Source of the DNA: an uncultured bacterium
Lineage (GTDB): Bacteria > Planctomycetota > Phycisphaerae > Sedimentisphaerales > Anaerobacaceae
DNA length: 16,245 bases
Reading direction: 5' to 3'
NCBI GenBank assembly: GCA_913009865.1
Contig: CAJVYK010000026.1
Location: 1-16,245 of the forward strand
In this document: positions 1 through 7,276 of the stretch, piece by piece
How positions within the stretch are numbered: position 1 is the stretch's first letter
Layout of the letters: every line of letters starts with the position of its first letter
Notes under the pieces: model-generated
Seen by the model: only the letters and a program-made list of their open reading frames with translations
Database searches by the model: none
Told to the model about the DNA's origin: nothing
Made by a program: the position numbers and the translations under genes

Positions 1-949
1 CGATATCGATATGGATTATTTTGGCGTTAGGAGCAAAGGTGTTGACCTTACCGGTAACTCTATCGTCAAATCGGGAACCAACAGCAATCAACAAGTCAGC
101 TTCCTGTACCGCATAATTAGCATAAGCCGCTCCGTGCATTCCGAGCATATCGAGTGATTCTGCTTTGCTCTGGTCGTAACTGCCTAACCCTAAAAGTGTC
201 ATTGTTACCGGCAGATGCGCTTTTTCGGCTAATGCCCTTAGCTGCTCACTTGCGTTTGCTATAATAACGCCGCCGCCTACGTAAAGTACCGGCTGTTTGG
301 CCTTGTTTATCGCTTTGGCGGCAACTGATATTTGCCTGGCGTTGCCTTTGGTCCGGACCCGATAGCCGGCCAGTTCCATATTGACCGGGCCGTCCGTCTT
401 ACAGTCAGCGATTGCAACGTCAACGGGTATATCAATCAGTACCGGCCCCGGCCGGCCGGTCGAAGCGATGTGAAAAGCCTCGCGTATAGTGCGCGCCAGG
501 TCCTTAACTTCTTTGACAATACAGTTGTATTTTGTAACCGGCCGTGTAATGCCGGTAATGTCGGCCTCCTGAAATGCGTCATTTCCGATAAGGTCGGTGC
601 GGACCTGTCCGGTCAGAGCAACTATCGGCACCGAATCCATCATCGCCGTAGCAAGGCCGGTAACCAGATTGCAAGCGCCGGGACCGCTGGTGGCGATAAC
701 AACGCCGACTTTACCGCTGGCCCTGGCGTATGCATCAGCCATATGACAGCCGCCCTGTTCGTGGCGTGGAATTATAATATTAATCGGCGCATCGTAGAGT
801 TTGTCAAACAAAGGCAGCACCACACCGCCGGTATAGCCGAATAGTGTATCGACACCCCGCTCGATAAGCGTATCGACGATAATCTGGGCGCCGGTTTTAA
901 CAGAGGATTGGCCAGCTGAATCAGCCGGCGAGCGAGGTTTGGACTTCAT
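1..949 (-). CDS. ilvB: Acetolactate synthase large subunit, N-terminal part (cut by left edge)
   Basis: Thiamine-diphosphate enzyme that condenses two pyruvates to acetolactate (or pyruvate plus 2-oxobutyrate) at the first common step of branched-chain amino acid synthesis; cytoplasmic, normally paired with a small regulatory subunit IlvN. Reading the minus strand from the ATG at 949 gives about 316 codons with no stop, leaving the gene open at the left edge. The TPP-binding domain shows the catalytic glutamate in PRHEQGG (E64), followed by HMADAYARASG and the ATSGPGACNLVTGLA loop near residues 87-101. FQEADI and PVTKYN follow, then IDIPVDV, and the central FAD/Rossmann-like domain begins near residue 200 and includes LYVGGG and AVGSRFDDRVTGK. 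The C-terminal PYR/PP half is outside the window. There is only a weak purine-rich stretch before the ATG. The leader upstream suggests RNA-level control. Confidence 0.96.
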   Translation of the reverse strand, partial: MKSKPRSPADSAGQSSVKTGAQIIVDTLIERGVDTLFGYTGGVVLPLFDKLYDAPINIIIPRHEQGGCHMADAYARASGKVGVVIATSGPGACNLVTGLATAMMDSVPIVALTGQVRTDLIGNDAFQEADITGITRPVTKYNCIVKEVKDLARTIREAFHIASTGRPGPVLIDIPVDVAIADCKTDGPVNMELAGYRVRTKGNARQISVAAKAINKAKQPVLYVGGGVIIANASEQLRALAEKAHLPVTMTLLGLGSYDQSKAESLDMLGMHGAAYANYAVQEADLLIAVGSRFDDRVTGKVNTFAPNAKIIHIDI

Positions 950-973
950 CTTCTTTGTCCCTTTCCTGACAAA

Positions 974-1050
974 TATAGCGTTTAGCATATAGCGTTTAGG
1001 GTATAGTTTTTCTTTTTCTATCCGCTAAACGCTATCTTCTATCCGCTAAT
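974..1050 (-). repeat. Interspersed repeat, intergenic copy (family also inside uvrA and parA)
   Basis: Read on the minus strand this block has the order GCGGATAGAAAA, a GAAAAACTA-type stretch, then two AAACGCTAT-like units. The same order occurs on the minus strand inside uvrA (5284-5373), and a shorter form inside the parA fusion gene (8877-8932). The block contains a perfect 10-bp inverted repeat (ATAGCGTTTA / TAAACGCTAT), so it can form a hairpin in the ilvB leader, between the multi-stem RNA and the start codon. Confidence 0.75.
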
Positions 1051-1064
1051 AACTATTCCGGTCA

Positions 1065-1199
1065 ATTACAGCTCCGCTGGGCCGCTCCGGCAAGCCAATC
1101 ACTTTCGTCAGAAAAGCGACCGAACCATCCGAAGGTTCAAAGCCCTGCTGTAATCCCGTAACCCCCGCTGCCTCGTTTTCGCGAAGCAAAACGGCGGGG
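1065..1199 (-). promoter_or_regulatory. Structured 5' leader of ilvB, candidate cis-regulatory RNA
   Basis: On the minus strand a closing stem ATTACAGC/GCTGTAAT (1147-1154 with 1065-1072, 8 bp) is continued by GGGC/GCCC (1142-1145 with 1079-1082) across an asymmetric internal loop. Inside it lie three hairpins: GAACC/GGTTC (1122-1138), CGCTTT/AAAGTG with one G-U pair (1100-1118), and a weaker GCTT/GAGC (1084-1095). Together they make a four-way junction. A separate hairpin precedes it, CCCCGC plus CGTTTT paired with AAAACG plus GCGGGG around an AGGCA bulge (1163-1199). I do not recognise a known riboswitch or T-box consensus. Function is inferred only from its place before a branched-chain amino acid gene and from complementarity read by eye. 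Confidence 0.5.
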
Positions 1200-1241
1200 T
1201 CTCAGGTTCGTATTTATATGTTTTCATACAAATACGATAAC

Positions 1242-1271
1242 ATTGTACAAAAACCAATCGGTGTTTGTCAA
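1242..1271 (-). promoter_or_regulatory. Sigma70-type promoter for ilvB
   Basis: On the minus strand TTGACA (1271-1266) is followed by 18 bases and TACAAT (1247-1242). Both boxes are close to consensus. Transcription would begin near 1235, giving a leader of about 285 nt before the ilvB ATG at 949. That leader includes the structured RNA and the interspersed repeat. Confidence 0.6.
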
Positions 1272-1484
1272 TAATTTATTTTCGGCAAATTGCACAACTA
1301 CCTGTAACTATTTTTCAGCCCTTTTGAGCCGAATAAAGGTGCTTTTCAACCAAATCCACAAAAATAGCTGGCCTGAAATTAAATTGTTGATATAATAATT
1401 CAAACTGACCGATTTACGGCCCAAAATTGGTATAACTCATTATTTAATAATGTGTTCCGTAAAACAAAAAATAATCAAAAAGCC
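1272..1484. other. AT-rich spacer without a recognisable gene
   Basis: Part of the 670-bp gap between ilvB and the NifU gene. I see no credible coding sequence or RNA gene here. It is AT-rich with several TATAAT-like words (for example near 1389) that lack partner -35 boxes. Confidence 0.6.
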
Positions 1485-1551
1485 ATCCCGACTTCGTCGG
1501 GATTCCGCAATTTTGATTTTTAATTTATGCCATAGGTATCTTTGATTTTTG
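1485..1551. repeat. AT-rich hairpin repeat, copy A
   Basis: A perfect hairpin ATCCCGAC-TTC-GTCGGGAT (1485-1503) is followed by an AT-rich tail containing CAATTTTGAT, TTTAATTTATGCC and GGTAT. The same order (hairpin, CAATTTTGAT, TTTAATTTATGCC, GGTAT, TTGATTT) recurs between uvrA and mtnA at 3060-3175. It looks like an interspersed element and not a gene-specific signal. Confidence 0.65.
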
Positions 1552-1556
1552 ATTTT

Positions 1557-1581
1557 TCAAACTGACCATCGGTCAGTTTGA
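1557..1581. promoter_or_regulatory. Perfect 11-bp palindrome, likely operator of the NifU gene
   Basis: TCAAACTGACC and GGTCAGTTTGA flank a 3-bp centre (ATC). The core GACC-ATC-GGTC resembles operators of TetR/AcrR-family repressors (family knowledge; no such regulator lies in the window). It ends two bases before a TATAAT at 1583-1588, so a bound protein would cover the -35/-10 spacer. Neither strand has a following T-run, which argues against a terminator. Confidence 0.5.
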
Positions 1582-1582
1582 G

Positions 1583-1588
1583 TATAAT
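1583..1588 (+). promoter_or_regulatory. -10 box of the NifU-gene promoter
   Basis: Perfect TATAAT, 33 bases before the start codon. The -35 position is occupied by the palindrome and has no good TTGACA match. This fits a promoter that depends on, or is blocked by, a factor binding the palindrome. Confidence 0.45.
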
Positions 1589-1621
1589 AACCGCTGAAAA
1601 TGAACCTGTAGGAGATTGTTT

Positions 1622-1891
1622 ATGTGTGATAAATGCGGCTGTAGTGATACTGACACGGAACAGAGCTTCAAAGAAAAGGTCAAAGATATGATTGAGGTCA
1701 TTCGGCCGATGCTTCAAGGCCATGGCGGCGATATCGAACTGGCAGGCATAGACGAAGATAACACTGTCAGGGTACGCCTGCAGGGGGCCTGCAGCGGCTG
1801 CCCCGGCGCTAAAATGACAATGAAAAACGGCGTTGAACAGCTAATGAAGGAAAGAATCCCGGAAGTCAAGGAAGTCATCGCTGTAGATTAA
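1622..1891 (+). CDS. NifU-type iron-sulfur scaffold protein
   Basis: Small cytoplasmic scaffold (89 aa) of the NifU C-terminal/Nfu family, which assembles or carries Fe-S clusters for delivery to apo-proteins. Visible are HGGDIELAGI, then RVRLQGACSGCPGA with the CxxC cluster ligands, and a C-terminal helix ending in PEVKEVIAVD. Length matches stand-alone Nfu domains. The N-terminus carries an extra CDKCGC motif that could bind metal or form disulfides; this is not typical of short Nfu proteins. The ATG at 1622 is chosen because AGGAG lies 7 bases before it; a TTG at 1616 is possible but would overlap that spacing. The gene stands alone, is convergent with mtnA, and sits behind the palindrome-bearing promoter. 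Confidence 0.9.
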   Translation: MCDKCGCSDTDTEQSFKEKVKDMIEVIRPMLQGHGGDIELAGIDEDNTVRVRLQGACSGCPGAKMTMKNGVEQLMKERIPEVKEVIAVD

Positions 1892-1923
1892 CCATTCGCT
1901 GCTTTTGAGATTGCCTGTTATCT

Positions 1924-2988
1924 CTAATGGTGTAAATGCTCAACGATTTTAGTTGTATTGGGTTTTTCTATCACGCCTTTTTCGGTGATGATTGCTGTGA
2001 TATTTTCTGCGTCTGTAACATCGAAAGCCGGATTGTAAATATCAACTCCGTCCGGTGCAATCTTTCTATCACCAAAAAACCTCACTTCATCAGCGTCTCT
2101 CTGCTCGATAGGTATCTGGCTGCCGTTTTTTATACTCAAATCGAATGTGCTTGACGGTGCAGCGATATAAAAAGGTATGCTGTGGTTTCCAGCGAGAATA
2201 CTCAAGCCGTAAGTGCCAATCTTATTTGCCGCATCACCATTTGCTGCAATTCGGTCTGCTCCGGTTATCACAGCGCTGATTTGTCCCTGCTTCATCAGGT
2301 AAGCCGCCATATTATCGCATATTAGCACAACATCAATACCCGCTTGTTTCAATTCCCAGGCCGTCAATCGAGCGCCCTGCAATAATGGGCGGGTCTCGTC
2401 GGCATAAACCTTAAATTTTTTTCCCTTTCTCTGTGCTTCAAACATCACCGACAAAGCCGTCCCCTGCCCTGCGGTCGCCAGCGCCCCTGCGTTGCAATGC
2501 GTCAAAATACCAGCCCCATTCTTGATAAACTTCTGACCGTTTTCCCCAATCCGCCGGCACATATCAACATCTTCGGCGTATATACCGTTCGCCTCGGCCA
2601 AAACTGCTTCTCGCAGGGATGTTTGCGTTGCGTTTTGATTTTCACTGACAAAAGTCTGAGCGTGGTTTTTAACTCTCTCCAGTGCCCAGAACAGATTCAC
2701 CGCCGTCGGACGACTCTGCGCCAGATACTCGGCGGACTTTTCGAGATGCGCAATTGCCTCCGCCGTGTCAGCGGATGGCTTAAGCTGCTGCATCGCCAGA
2801 GACAACCCGTAGCCGGCTGCAACCCCGATAGCCGGAGCACCCCGCACTGCGAGCGTTTTTATCGCTTCATAAAGTTGCCCAATATCGGCGCACTGCAACC
2901 TAACCAATTCGGCGGGCAGCCGCCGCTGGTCGATAAGCTCTAAAAAGCCGTCAACCCCGCCAATCCATTTAAGTGTCTGAACAATCAT
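1924..2988 (-). CDS. mtnA: S-methyl-5-thioribose-1-phosphate isomerase
   Basis: Isomerises 5-methylthioribose-1-phosphate to 5-methylthioribulose-1-phosphate in the methionine salvage pathway; cytoplasmic. The 354-aa length is normal for the family, which is related to eIF2B alpha/beta/delta. Seen in order: KTLAVRGAPAIGVAAGYG (residues 45-62), ILTHCNAGALATAGQGTALS with the catalytic cysteine (C165), YADETRPLLQGARLTAWEL (195-213), LICDNMAA, and ITGADRIAANGDAANKIGT with the catalytic aspartate (D245). There is no Shine-Dalgarno sequence at the ATG. It lies downstream of uvrA on the same strand, separated by about 195 bp holding an AT-rich repeat, so co-transcription is uncertain. Its 3' end is 33 bp from the convergent NifU gene. 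Confidence 0.96.
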   Translation of the reverse strand: MIVQTLKWIGGVDGFLELIDQRRLPAELVRLQCADIGQLYEAIKTLAVRGAPAIGVAAGYGLSLAMQQLKPSADTAEAIAHLEKSAEYLAQSRPTAVNLFWALERVKNHAQTFVSENQNATQTSLREAVLAEANGIYAEDVDMCRRIGENGQKFIKNGAGILTHCNAGALATAGQGTALSVMFEAQRKGKKFKVYADETRPLLQGARLTAWELKQAGIDVVLICDNMAAYLMKQGQISAVITGADRIAANGDAANKIGTYGLSILAGNHSIPFYIAAPSSTFDLSIKNGSQIPIEQRDADEVRFFGDRKIAPDGVDIYNPAFDVTDAENITAIITEKGVIEKPNTTKIVEHLHH

Positions 2989-3059
2989 AATTCGTATTTC
3001 GTATCTCGCATAAGTCAGAAATCAGATGTACTAAAGTGTCTAATGCAAAGAAAAATAAA

Positions 3060-3175
3060 AAATCAAAATGCAAAAATCAAAATTAAGGAAGTCGTCCCTG
3101 AGGGACTCCACAATTTTGATATTTAATTTTTAATTTATGCCACCTGTGCCTTAGGTATAGGTATATTTGATTTCC
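3060..3175. repeat. AT-rich hairpin repeat, copy B
   Basis: Lies between uvrA and mtnA. An outer inverted repeat ATCAAAATT / AATTTTGAT brackets an inner hairpin GTCCC-TGA-GGGAC (3094-3106). It is followed by TTTAATTTATGCC, a CTTAGGTATAGGTAT stretch and TTGATTT. Order and wording match copy A at 1485-1551. Confidence 0.65.
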
Positions 3176-3183
3176 ACTTTAGC

Positions 3184-6102
3184 TCACTGTCTTTTAGGTA
3201 CTTTTAGTTTGTCTTTCAAATACTTTGCCGTATAGCTCTTTTTGTTTTTGATAATTTCCTCCGGCGGACCTGCGGCAACGACCTGCCCGCCTTCCTGGCC
3301 GCCCTCGGGACCGAGGTCTATTATATAGTCCGCCATCTTGATAACGTCAAGATTATGCTCTATCACCGCAACGGTATTACCGCAATCAGTCAATCGCTGC
3401 AAGACATTTAAGAGGTTATGAATATCGGCAAAGTGCAGCCCCGTCGTCGGCTCATCAAGCAGATACAAAGTATGCCCCGTAGCGGCTTTGCCCAGTTCGG
3501 AGGCCAGCTTTATCCGCTGTGCCTCCCCGCCGGAAAGCGTCGTTGACGGCTGGCCCAGTTTCATATAGCCCAAACCAACATCATTGAGTGTCCTCAGGAA
3601 ACGCACAATCGTCGGGAAATTCGCAAAAAAGCCAAGCGCATCTTCAATTCTCATATCGAGCACATCCGTGATACTTTTGCCCTTGTAGGTAACCTGCAGC
3701 GTCTCAGGATTGTATCTTGTGCCTTTGCACTGCTGACAGGTAACATAAACATCAGGCAAAAAGTGCATCTCGATTTTCTTGGTGCCCTGTCCCTTGCAGT
3801 ATTCACATCGTCCGCCTTTGACATTGAAGCTGAATCGGCCTGGGGCAAATCCCCGAATCTTCGACTCCCGCGTCATCGAAAATAGTTTTCTTATCACGTC
3901 AAAGACGCCGGTGTACGTCGCCGGATTGCTCCGCGGCGTCTTTCCTATCGGCGACTGGTCTATCTCTATAACTTTATCAATTTGTGAAACGCCAAGAACC
4001 GTTTTGTGTGTGCCCGGTTTTTCGCGGGAGCTGTAGAGCCGGCGTTTCAAAGCTCTCAATAGAATCTGGCTTATCAGAGTGCTTTTGCCGGAGCCGGAAA
4101 CGCCGGTCACACAGATAAATACGCCGAGTGGAAATTTCACATCGATATTTTTAAGGTTATTCTCCGCAGCCCCTTTGACTTCGATGCACTTTCTCAGATT
4201 ATATTTACGCCTTTGAACCGGCATATCTATCCTCTTTTTGCCGCTCAGATACTGCCCTGTCAAGGACTTAGCGCAGCCGGCTATCGTCTCGTAACCGCCC
4301 TGTACAACAACTTCGCCGCCGTGCGCACCAGCCGCCGGGCCGATGTCGATAATATGGTCGGCGCTTTTGATAACATCTTCATCGTGCTCGACCACTATAA
4401 CTGTATTACCTATTCGCTTCAGCCGCCGCAGTATGCCTAACAATCGGTCGTTATCGCGCTTGTGCAGCCCTATTGTCGGCTCGTCAAGAACGTAACAGAC
4501 CCCGACCAGACCGCTGCCGACCTGCGTAGCAAGGCGAATCCGCTGTGCCTCACCGCCGGAAAGAGTGCTGCTCTTTCTGTCCAGCGTCAAATACCCAAGC
4601 CCGACATCGACCATAAATTTCAGCCGGGCCTTTATCTCCTTCAATATCTGGGCGGCTATCACGGATTTTTCTTCGTCCAATTTCAATTTATTGAAAAATC
4701 TCTGTGCCTCTTCAATGCTCAACGAGGTCAATTGATGTATATTTTTACCCCCTACGGTTACGGCGACCGCCTCAGGCCGAAGCCGGGCGCCTTTGCAGCT
4801 TTGGCAGGGCAGCTCTCCGAAGTAGCTGTGCAATCTGGCCTTAACATATTCACTGCTGGTCGCCTTCCATCGCCGGGTAAGGTTCGGGATAACCCCCTCG
4901 AAGCTCAGGCCGTATTTCTGCTCGTCAGCCGCAGTCGTTCCGTACATCAGAATCCTTTTTATCTCTGCCGGTATCCGCTCAAACGGAATCGATTTACTGA
5001 CGCCCAATTTAGCGCAGAATCTTTTAATCAGCCGGTTATAGAAAATATTCATTCTCTTACCGCCCTTGCGCCAGGCGTCGATAGCGCCGTTTTCCAGCGA
5101 TACGGTTTTGTCCGGCACAATAAAGTCAGGGTCAAATTCCAGAATTGTCCCTAACCCATCGCAGCTTTTGCAGGCGCCGTAAGGGCTGTTAAAGCTAAAG
5201 AGGCGCGGCGATAGCTCTTCGAGACTGCTCTTAGGATGCTTCGGACAGGCAAACTTTTCGCTATATATAACCTCTTTCCAGTCAGCGTTTAGCGTATGGC
5301 GTTTACCTGTGGCAGAGCTAGCGTTTAGTTTTCCTTTTCTATCCGCTATCCGCTCTACGCTATCCGCTATCTTTTCCTGCACCAGCACCAAAAGCAGCCC
5401 ATCAGCCAATTTCAACGCCGTCTCCACCGAATCAGCTAATCGGATATGCACCGCATCTTTAATAATCAACCTATCGACAACGGCTGCGATATTGTGCTTT
5501 TTGTTCTTGTTCAAAAGCGGGACATTCTTCAAATCGTAAACTGTTCCGTCAATTCGCACACGCACAAAGCCTTCACGTTGTATATTGGCCAAAACGTCTC
5601 TGTGCTCACCTTTTTTACCGTGAACCAACGGGGCACAAATCTGGATTTTCGTACCTTCCGGCCGAGAAAGTATCGACTCTACTATCTGTGAAGAGTGCTG
5701 GCTGGTAATTTCTCTGCCGCATACCCAGCAGTGCGGCTGGCCTGCACGGGCGAAGAGCAATCTGAAATAATCATAAATTTCGGTGGTCGTAGCCACCGTA
5801 GAGCGGGGATTACTGCCCGCACTTCGCTGCTCAATTGCAATAGTAGGCGGCAGACCTGTAATATTGCCCACCGCCGGTTTTTGCATTTGTTCGAGGAATT
5901 GTCGGGCATAAGCGCTGAGCGATTCGACATACTTTCTTCGCCCTTCGGCATAAATAGTATCGAAAGCCAGCGAGCTTTTGCCTGAACCGCTTATGCCGGT
6001 AATTACCACCATTTTATCGCGCGGAATACTCAGATTGATATTTTTGAGATTGTGCTCAGCCGCCCCTGTAATTCTAATCTCTTTTTCAACTCGCTTTGCC
6101 AT
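3184..6102 (-). CDS. uvrA: Excinuclease ABC subunit A
   Basis: DNA-damage recognition ATPase of nucleotide excision repair; acts as a dimer on DNA and loads UvrB. The 972-aa protein has the full layout: first Walker A GISGSGKSS (residues 37-45), the first zinc ligands CWVCG near 125-129, CPKH through CKSCDGLGT, an ABC signature LSGGEAQR, the second Walker A GVSGSGKST, the second zinc finger CEYCKGQGT to CQQCKGT, a second LSGGEAQR, and both LLDEPT/VLDEPT Walker B motifs. It is about 30 aa longer than the usual ~940. The excess is explained by an interspersed repeat translated in frame at residues 244-273, just before the YSEKFACP zinc region. No LexA-type box is seen upstream. Confidence 0.97.
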   Translation of the reverse strand: MAKRVEKEIRITGAAEHNLKNINLSIPRDKMVVITGISGSGKSSLAFDTIYAEGRRKYVESLSAYARQFLEQMQKPAVGNITGLPPTIAIEQRSAGSNPRSTVATTTEIYDYFRLLFARAGQPHCWVCGREITSQHSSQIVESILSRPEGTKIQICAPLVHGKKGEHRDVLANIQREGFVRVRIDGTVYDLKNVPLLNKNKKHNIAAVVDRLIIKDAVHIRLADSVETALKLADGLLLVLVQEKIADSVERIADRKGKLNASSATGKRHTLNADWKEVIYSEKFACPKHPKSSLEELSPRLFSFNSPYGACKSCDGLGTILEFDPDFIVPDKTVSLENGAIDAWRKGGKRMNIFYNRLIKRFCAKLGVSKSIPFERIPAEIKRILMYGTTAADEQKYGLSFEGVIPNLTRRWKATSSEYVKARLHSYFGELPCQSCKGARLRPEAVAVTVGGKNIHQLTSLSIEEAQRFFNKLKLDEEKSVIAAQILKEIKARLKFMVDVGLGYLTLDRKSSTLSGGEAQRIRLATQVGSGLVGVCYVLDEPTIGLHKRDNDRLLGILRRLKRIGNTVIVVEHDEDVIKSADHIIDIGPAAGAHGGEVVVQGGYETIAGCAKSLTGQYLSGKKRIDMPVQRRKYNLRKCIEVKGAAENNLKNIDVKFPLGVFICVTGVSGSGKSTLISQILLRALKRRLYSSREKPGTHKTVLGVSQIDKVIEIDQSPIGKTPRSNPATYTGVFDVIRKLFSMTRESKIRGFAPGRFSFNVKGGRCEYCKGQGTKKIEMHFLPDVYVTCQQCKGTRYNPETLQVTYKGKSITDVLDMRIEDALGFFANFPTIVRFLRTLNDVGLGYMKLGQPSTTLSGGEAQRIKLASELGKAATGHTLYLLDEPTTGLHFADIHNLLNVLQRLTDCGNTVAVIEHNLDVIKMADYIIDLGPEGGQEGGQVVAAGPPEEIIKNKKSYTAKYLKDKLKVPKRQ
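5284..5373 (-). repeat. Interspersed repeat inserted in frame in uvrA
   Basis: Encodes about 30 residues (UvrA 244-273) made of IADSVER, IADRKGKLNA and KRHTLNA, with no counterpart I know in other UvrA proteins. On the minus strand it repeats GCGGATAG and AAACGC units and closely matches the intergenic copy at 974-1050. The parA-fusion copy at 8877-8932 is read in the same frame. Confidence 0.75.
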
Positions 6103-6252
6103 ATAATTCTTCTACCGGTACAAGTATCGCTTCTGCGAAAAATCGGCATTAACACAAACCGATAATTGTAACAAAATCTCACGAAAAAAATGAAATTTTT
6201 TCAACTTTTTTTAGACTTTCCGAATGGTTTCCGGTGGTTGTTATCATTTTTC

Positions 6253-6281
6253 TTGACTTAGATGGACGATTATCGTAAGAT
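6253..6281 (+). promoter_or_regulatory. Sigma70-type promoter for the cyclophilin gene
   Basis: TTGACT (6253-6258), a 17-base spacer, then TAAGAT (6276-6281). This is a good match in spacing, about 40 bases before the start codon and in the otherwise gene-free gap after the divergent uvrA. Confidence 0.5.
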
Positions 6282-6321
6282 ATTGTTTTAAATAGTCTTA
6301 TGGGGGGATGAAACACGGGTG

Positions 6322-7134
6322 ATGAAAAGAATTGCTTTATGTTTGTTATTGCTGGTTTTACCGGCTGTCACAATCGATACGTTCGCGGCCAATCCGCAGG
6401 TTACTATTCAGGTAACCGGAGCTGTCAGCGGAAACATCGTTTTAGAGCTTTATCCAGACAAGGCCCCCATCACAGTTAGCAATTTTATCAATTATGCCCG
6501 GAGCGGTTTTTATGACGGCCTGATTTTCCACCGTGTTATAAGCGGCTTTATGATTCAGGGCGGAGGTTACGACACCAATATGGTCAAAAAAACATCAGGC
6601 CCGCCAATAAAAAATGAAAGCTCAAATGGTCTTTCAAATCTACTCGGCACCATCGCAATGGCCAGAACTTCTGAACCACATTCAGCAACATCTGAATTTT
6701 TTATAAACCACGTGGACAATCTAGATCTGGACTATGGCGCAATTGCCTACGATAACCAAAACAACGCATATTACAAAGTCGGCTATTGTGTGTTTGGCCA
6801 GGTGATAAGCGGAATGGATGTTGTCAATGCTATCGCCGGAGTCAACGTAGTTGACCAAATAGACTATGTGCCGGTAGATGACGTCATCATCCAAAACGCA
6901 ACAGTAACCTTAGAAGCACCCTTCTGTACTGAAAAATTGCAAGGCGATGCTGACGGTGATTGTGATGTGGATACAGAGGACCTTATGAAATTTGCAATAC
7001 AATGGCTGAATCCAAAATGCGAAGGGTGCTACACTGCCGACATTAGCAGTGACGGCGAGGTTGATTTTGCTGATTTCGCAAAGATGGCTGCGAATTGGCT
7101 AAAATGCAATTCAATTACAACCTCATGCAATTAA
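6322..7134 (+). CDS. Secreted cyclophilin-type peptidyl-prolyl isomerase with C-terminal dockerin-like repeat
   Basis: Catalyses cis-trans isomerisation of X-Pro bonds, assisting folding of exported proteins. A signal peptide is visible: MKR followed by a leucine-rich core, with likely cleavage after TFAA near residue 23. The cyclophilin domain follows with VTIQVTGAVSGNIVLELY, FHRVISGFMIQGG (active-site arginine and the FMIQ strand, about 69-81), AMARTSEPHSATSEFFIN and YCVFGQVISGMDVV. From about residue 208 the tail has two calcium-loop helices of dockerin type, GDADGDCDVDTEDLMKFAIQWL and ADISSDGEVDFADFAKMAANWL. Such tails are frequent on secreted proteins of Phycisphaerae (family knowledge). 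I start at the ATG at 6322; a GTG precedes it directly. Length 270 aa. It is divergent from uvrA and has its own promoter. Confidence 0.93.
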   Translation: MKRIALCLLLLVLPAVTIDTFAANPQVTIQVTGAVSGNIVLELYPDKAPITVSNFINYARSGFYDGLIFHRVISGFMIQGGGYDTNMVKKTSGPPIKNESSNGLSNLLGTIAMARTSEPHSATSEFFINHVDNLDLDYGAIAYDNQNNAYYKVGYCVFGQVISGMDVVNAIAGVNVVDQIDYVPVDDVIIQNATVTLEAPFCTEKLQGDADGDCDVDTEDLMKFAIQWLNPKCEGCYTADISSDGEVDFADFAKMAANWLKCNSITTSCN

Positions 7135-7210
7135 TTTCAAACTCCAGGTTGTCATTTTGACCGAGCACAACGAGTTGAGAACTGCGGTTTGGTATCGGGC
7201 ATTTCCAGGG

Positions 7211-7276
7211 GATTTGAATAATAATGGAACCGTAAACTTTCGGGATTTTATCCTTTTATCTGCCAAGCTATTATGA
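7211..7276 (+). pseudogene. Dockerin half-repeat remnant
   Basis: In the +2 frame this stretch reads DLNNNGTVNF then RDFILLSAKLL and a stop. That fits the second half of a dockerin-like calcium loop and helix (compare DISSDGEVDF-ADF of the cyclophilin tail just upstream). It is not in the cyclophilin frame and has no start or secreted domain of its own, so it looks like the residue of a lost or rearranged dockerin-bearing gene. Its TGA overlaps the ATG of the endonuclease V gene. Chance similarity is possible because the motif is short. Confidence 0.45.

Noticed and set aside
332..844. 170-codon open frame on the + strand
   Set aside because: It lies opposite the clear IlvB reading and its peptide matches no family I know; it is a shadow.
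1065..1199. ilvB leader as a T-box or tRNA gene
   Set aside because: No T-box antiterminator consensus, and no cloverleaf with TTCGA-type arm or acceptor pairing could be drawn.
1892..1930. Bidirectional terminator between the NifU gene and mtnA
   Set aside because: ACCATT/AATGGT and GAGAT/ATCTC can pair, but the stem is broken and neither side has a T-run; too weak to list.
4462..5154. 230-codon open frame on the + strand
   Set aside because: Antisense to conserved UvrA motifs, with no recognisable protein character.
6308..6322. Four-codon upstream frame (MKHG, stop) overlapping the cyclophilin start
   Set aside because: Too short to separate from chance, though it follows a GGGGGG stretch and ends in TGATG.
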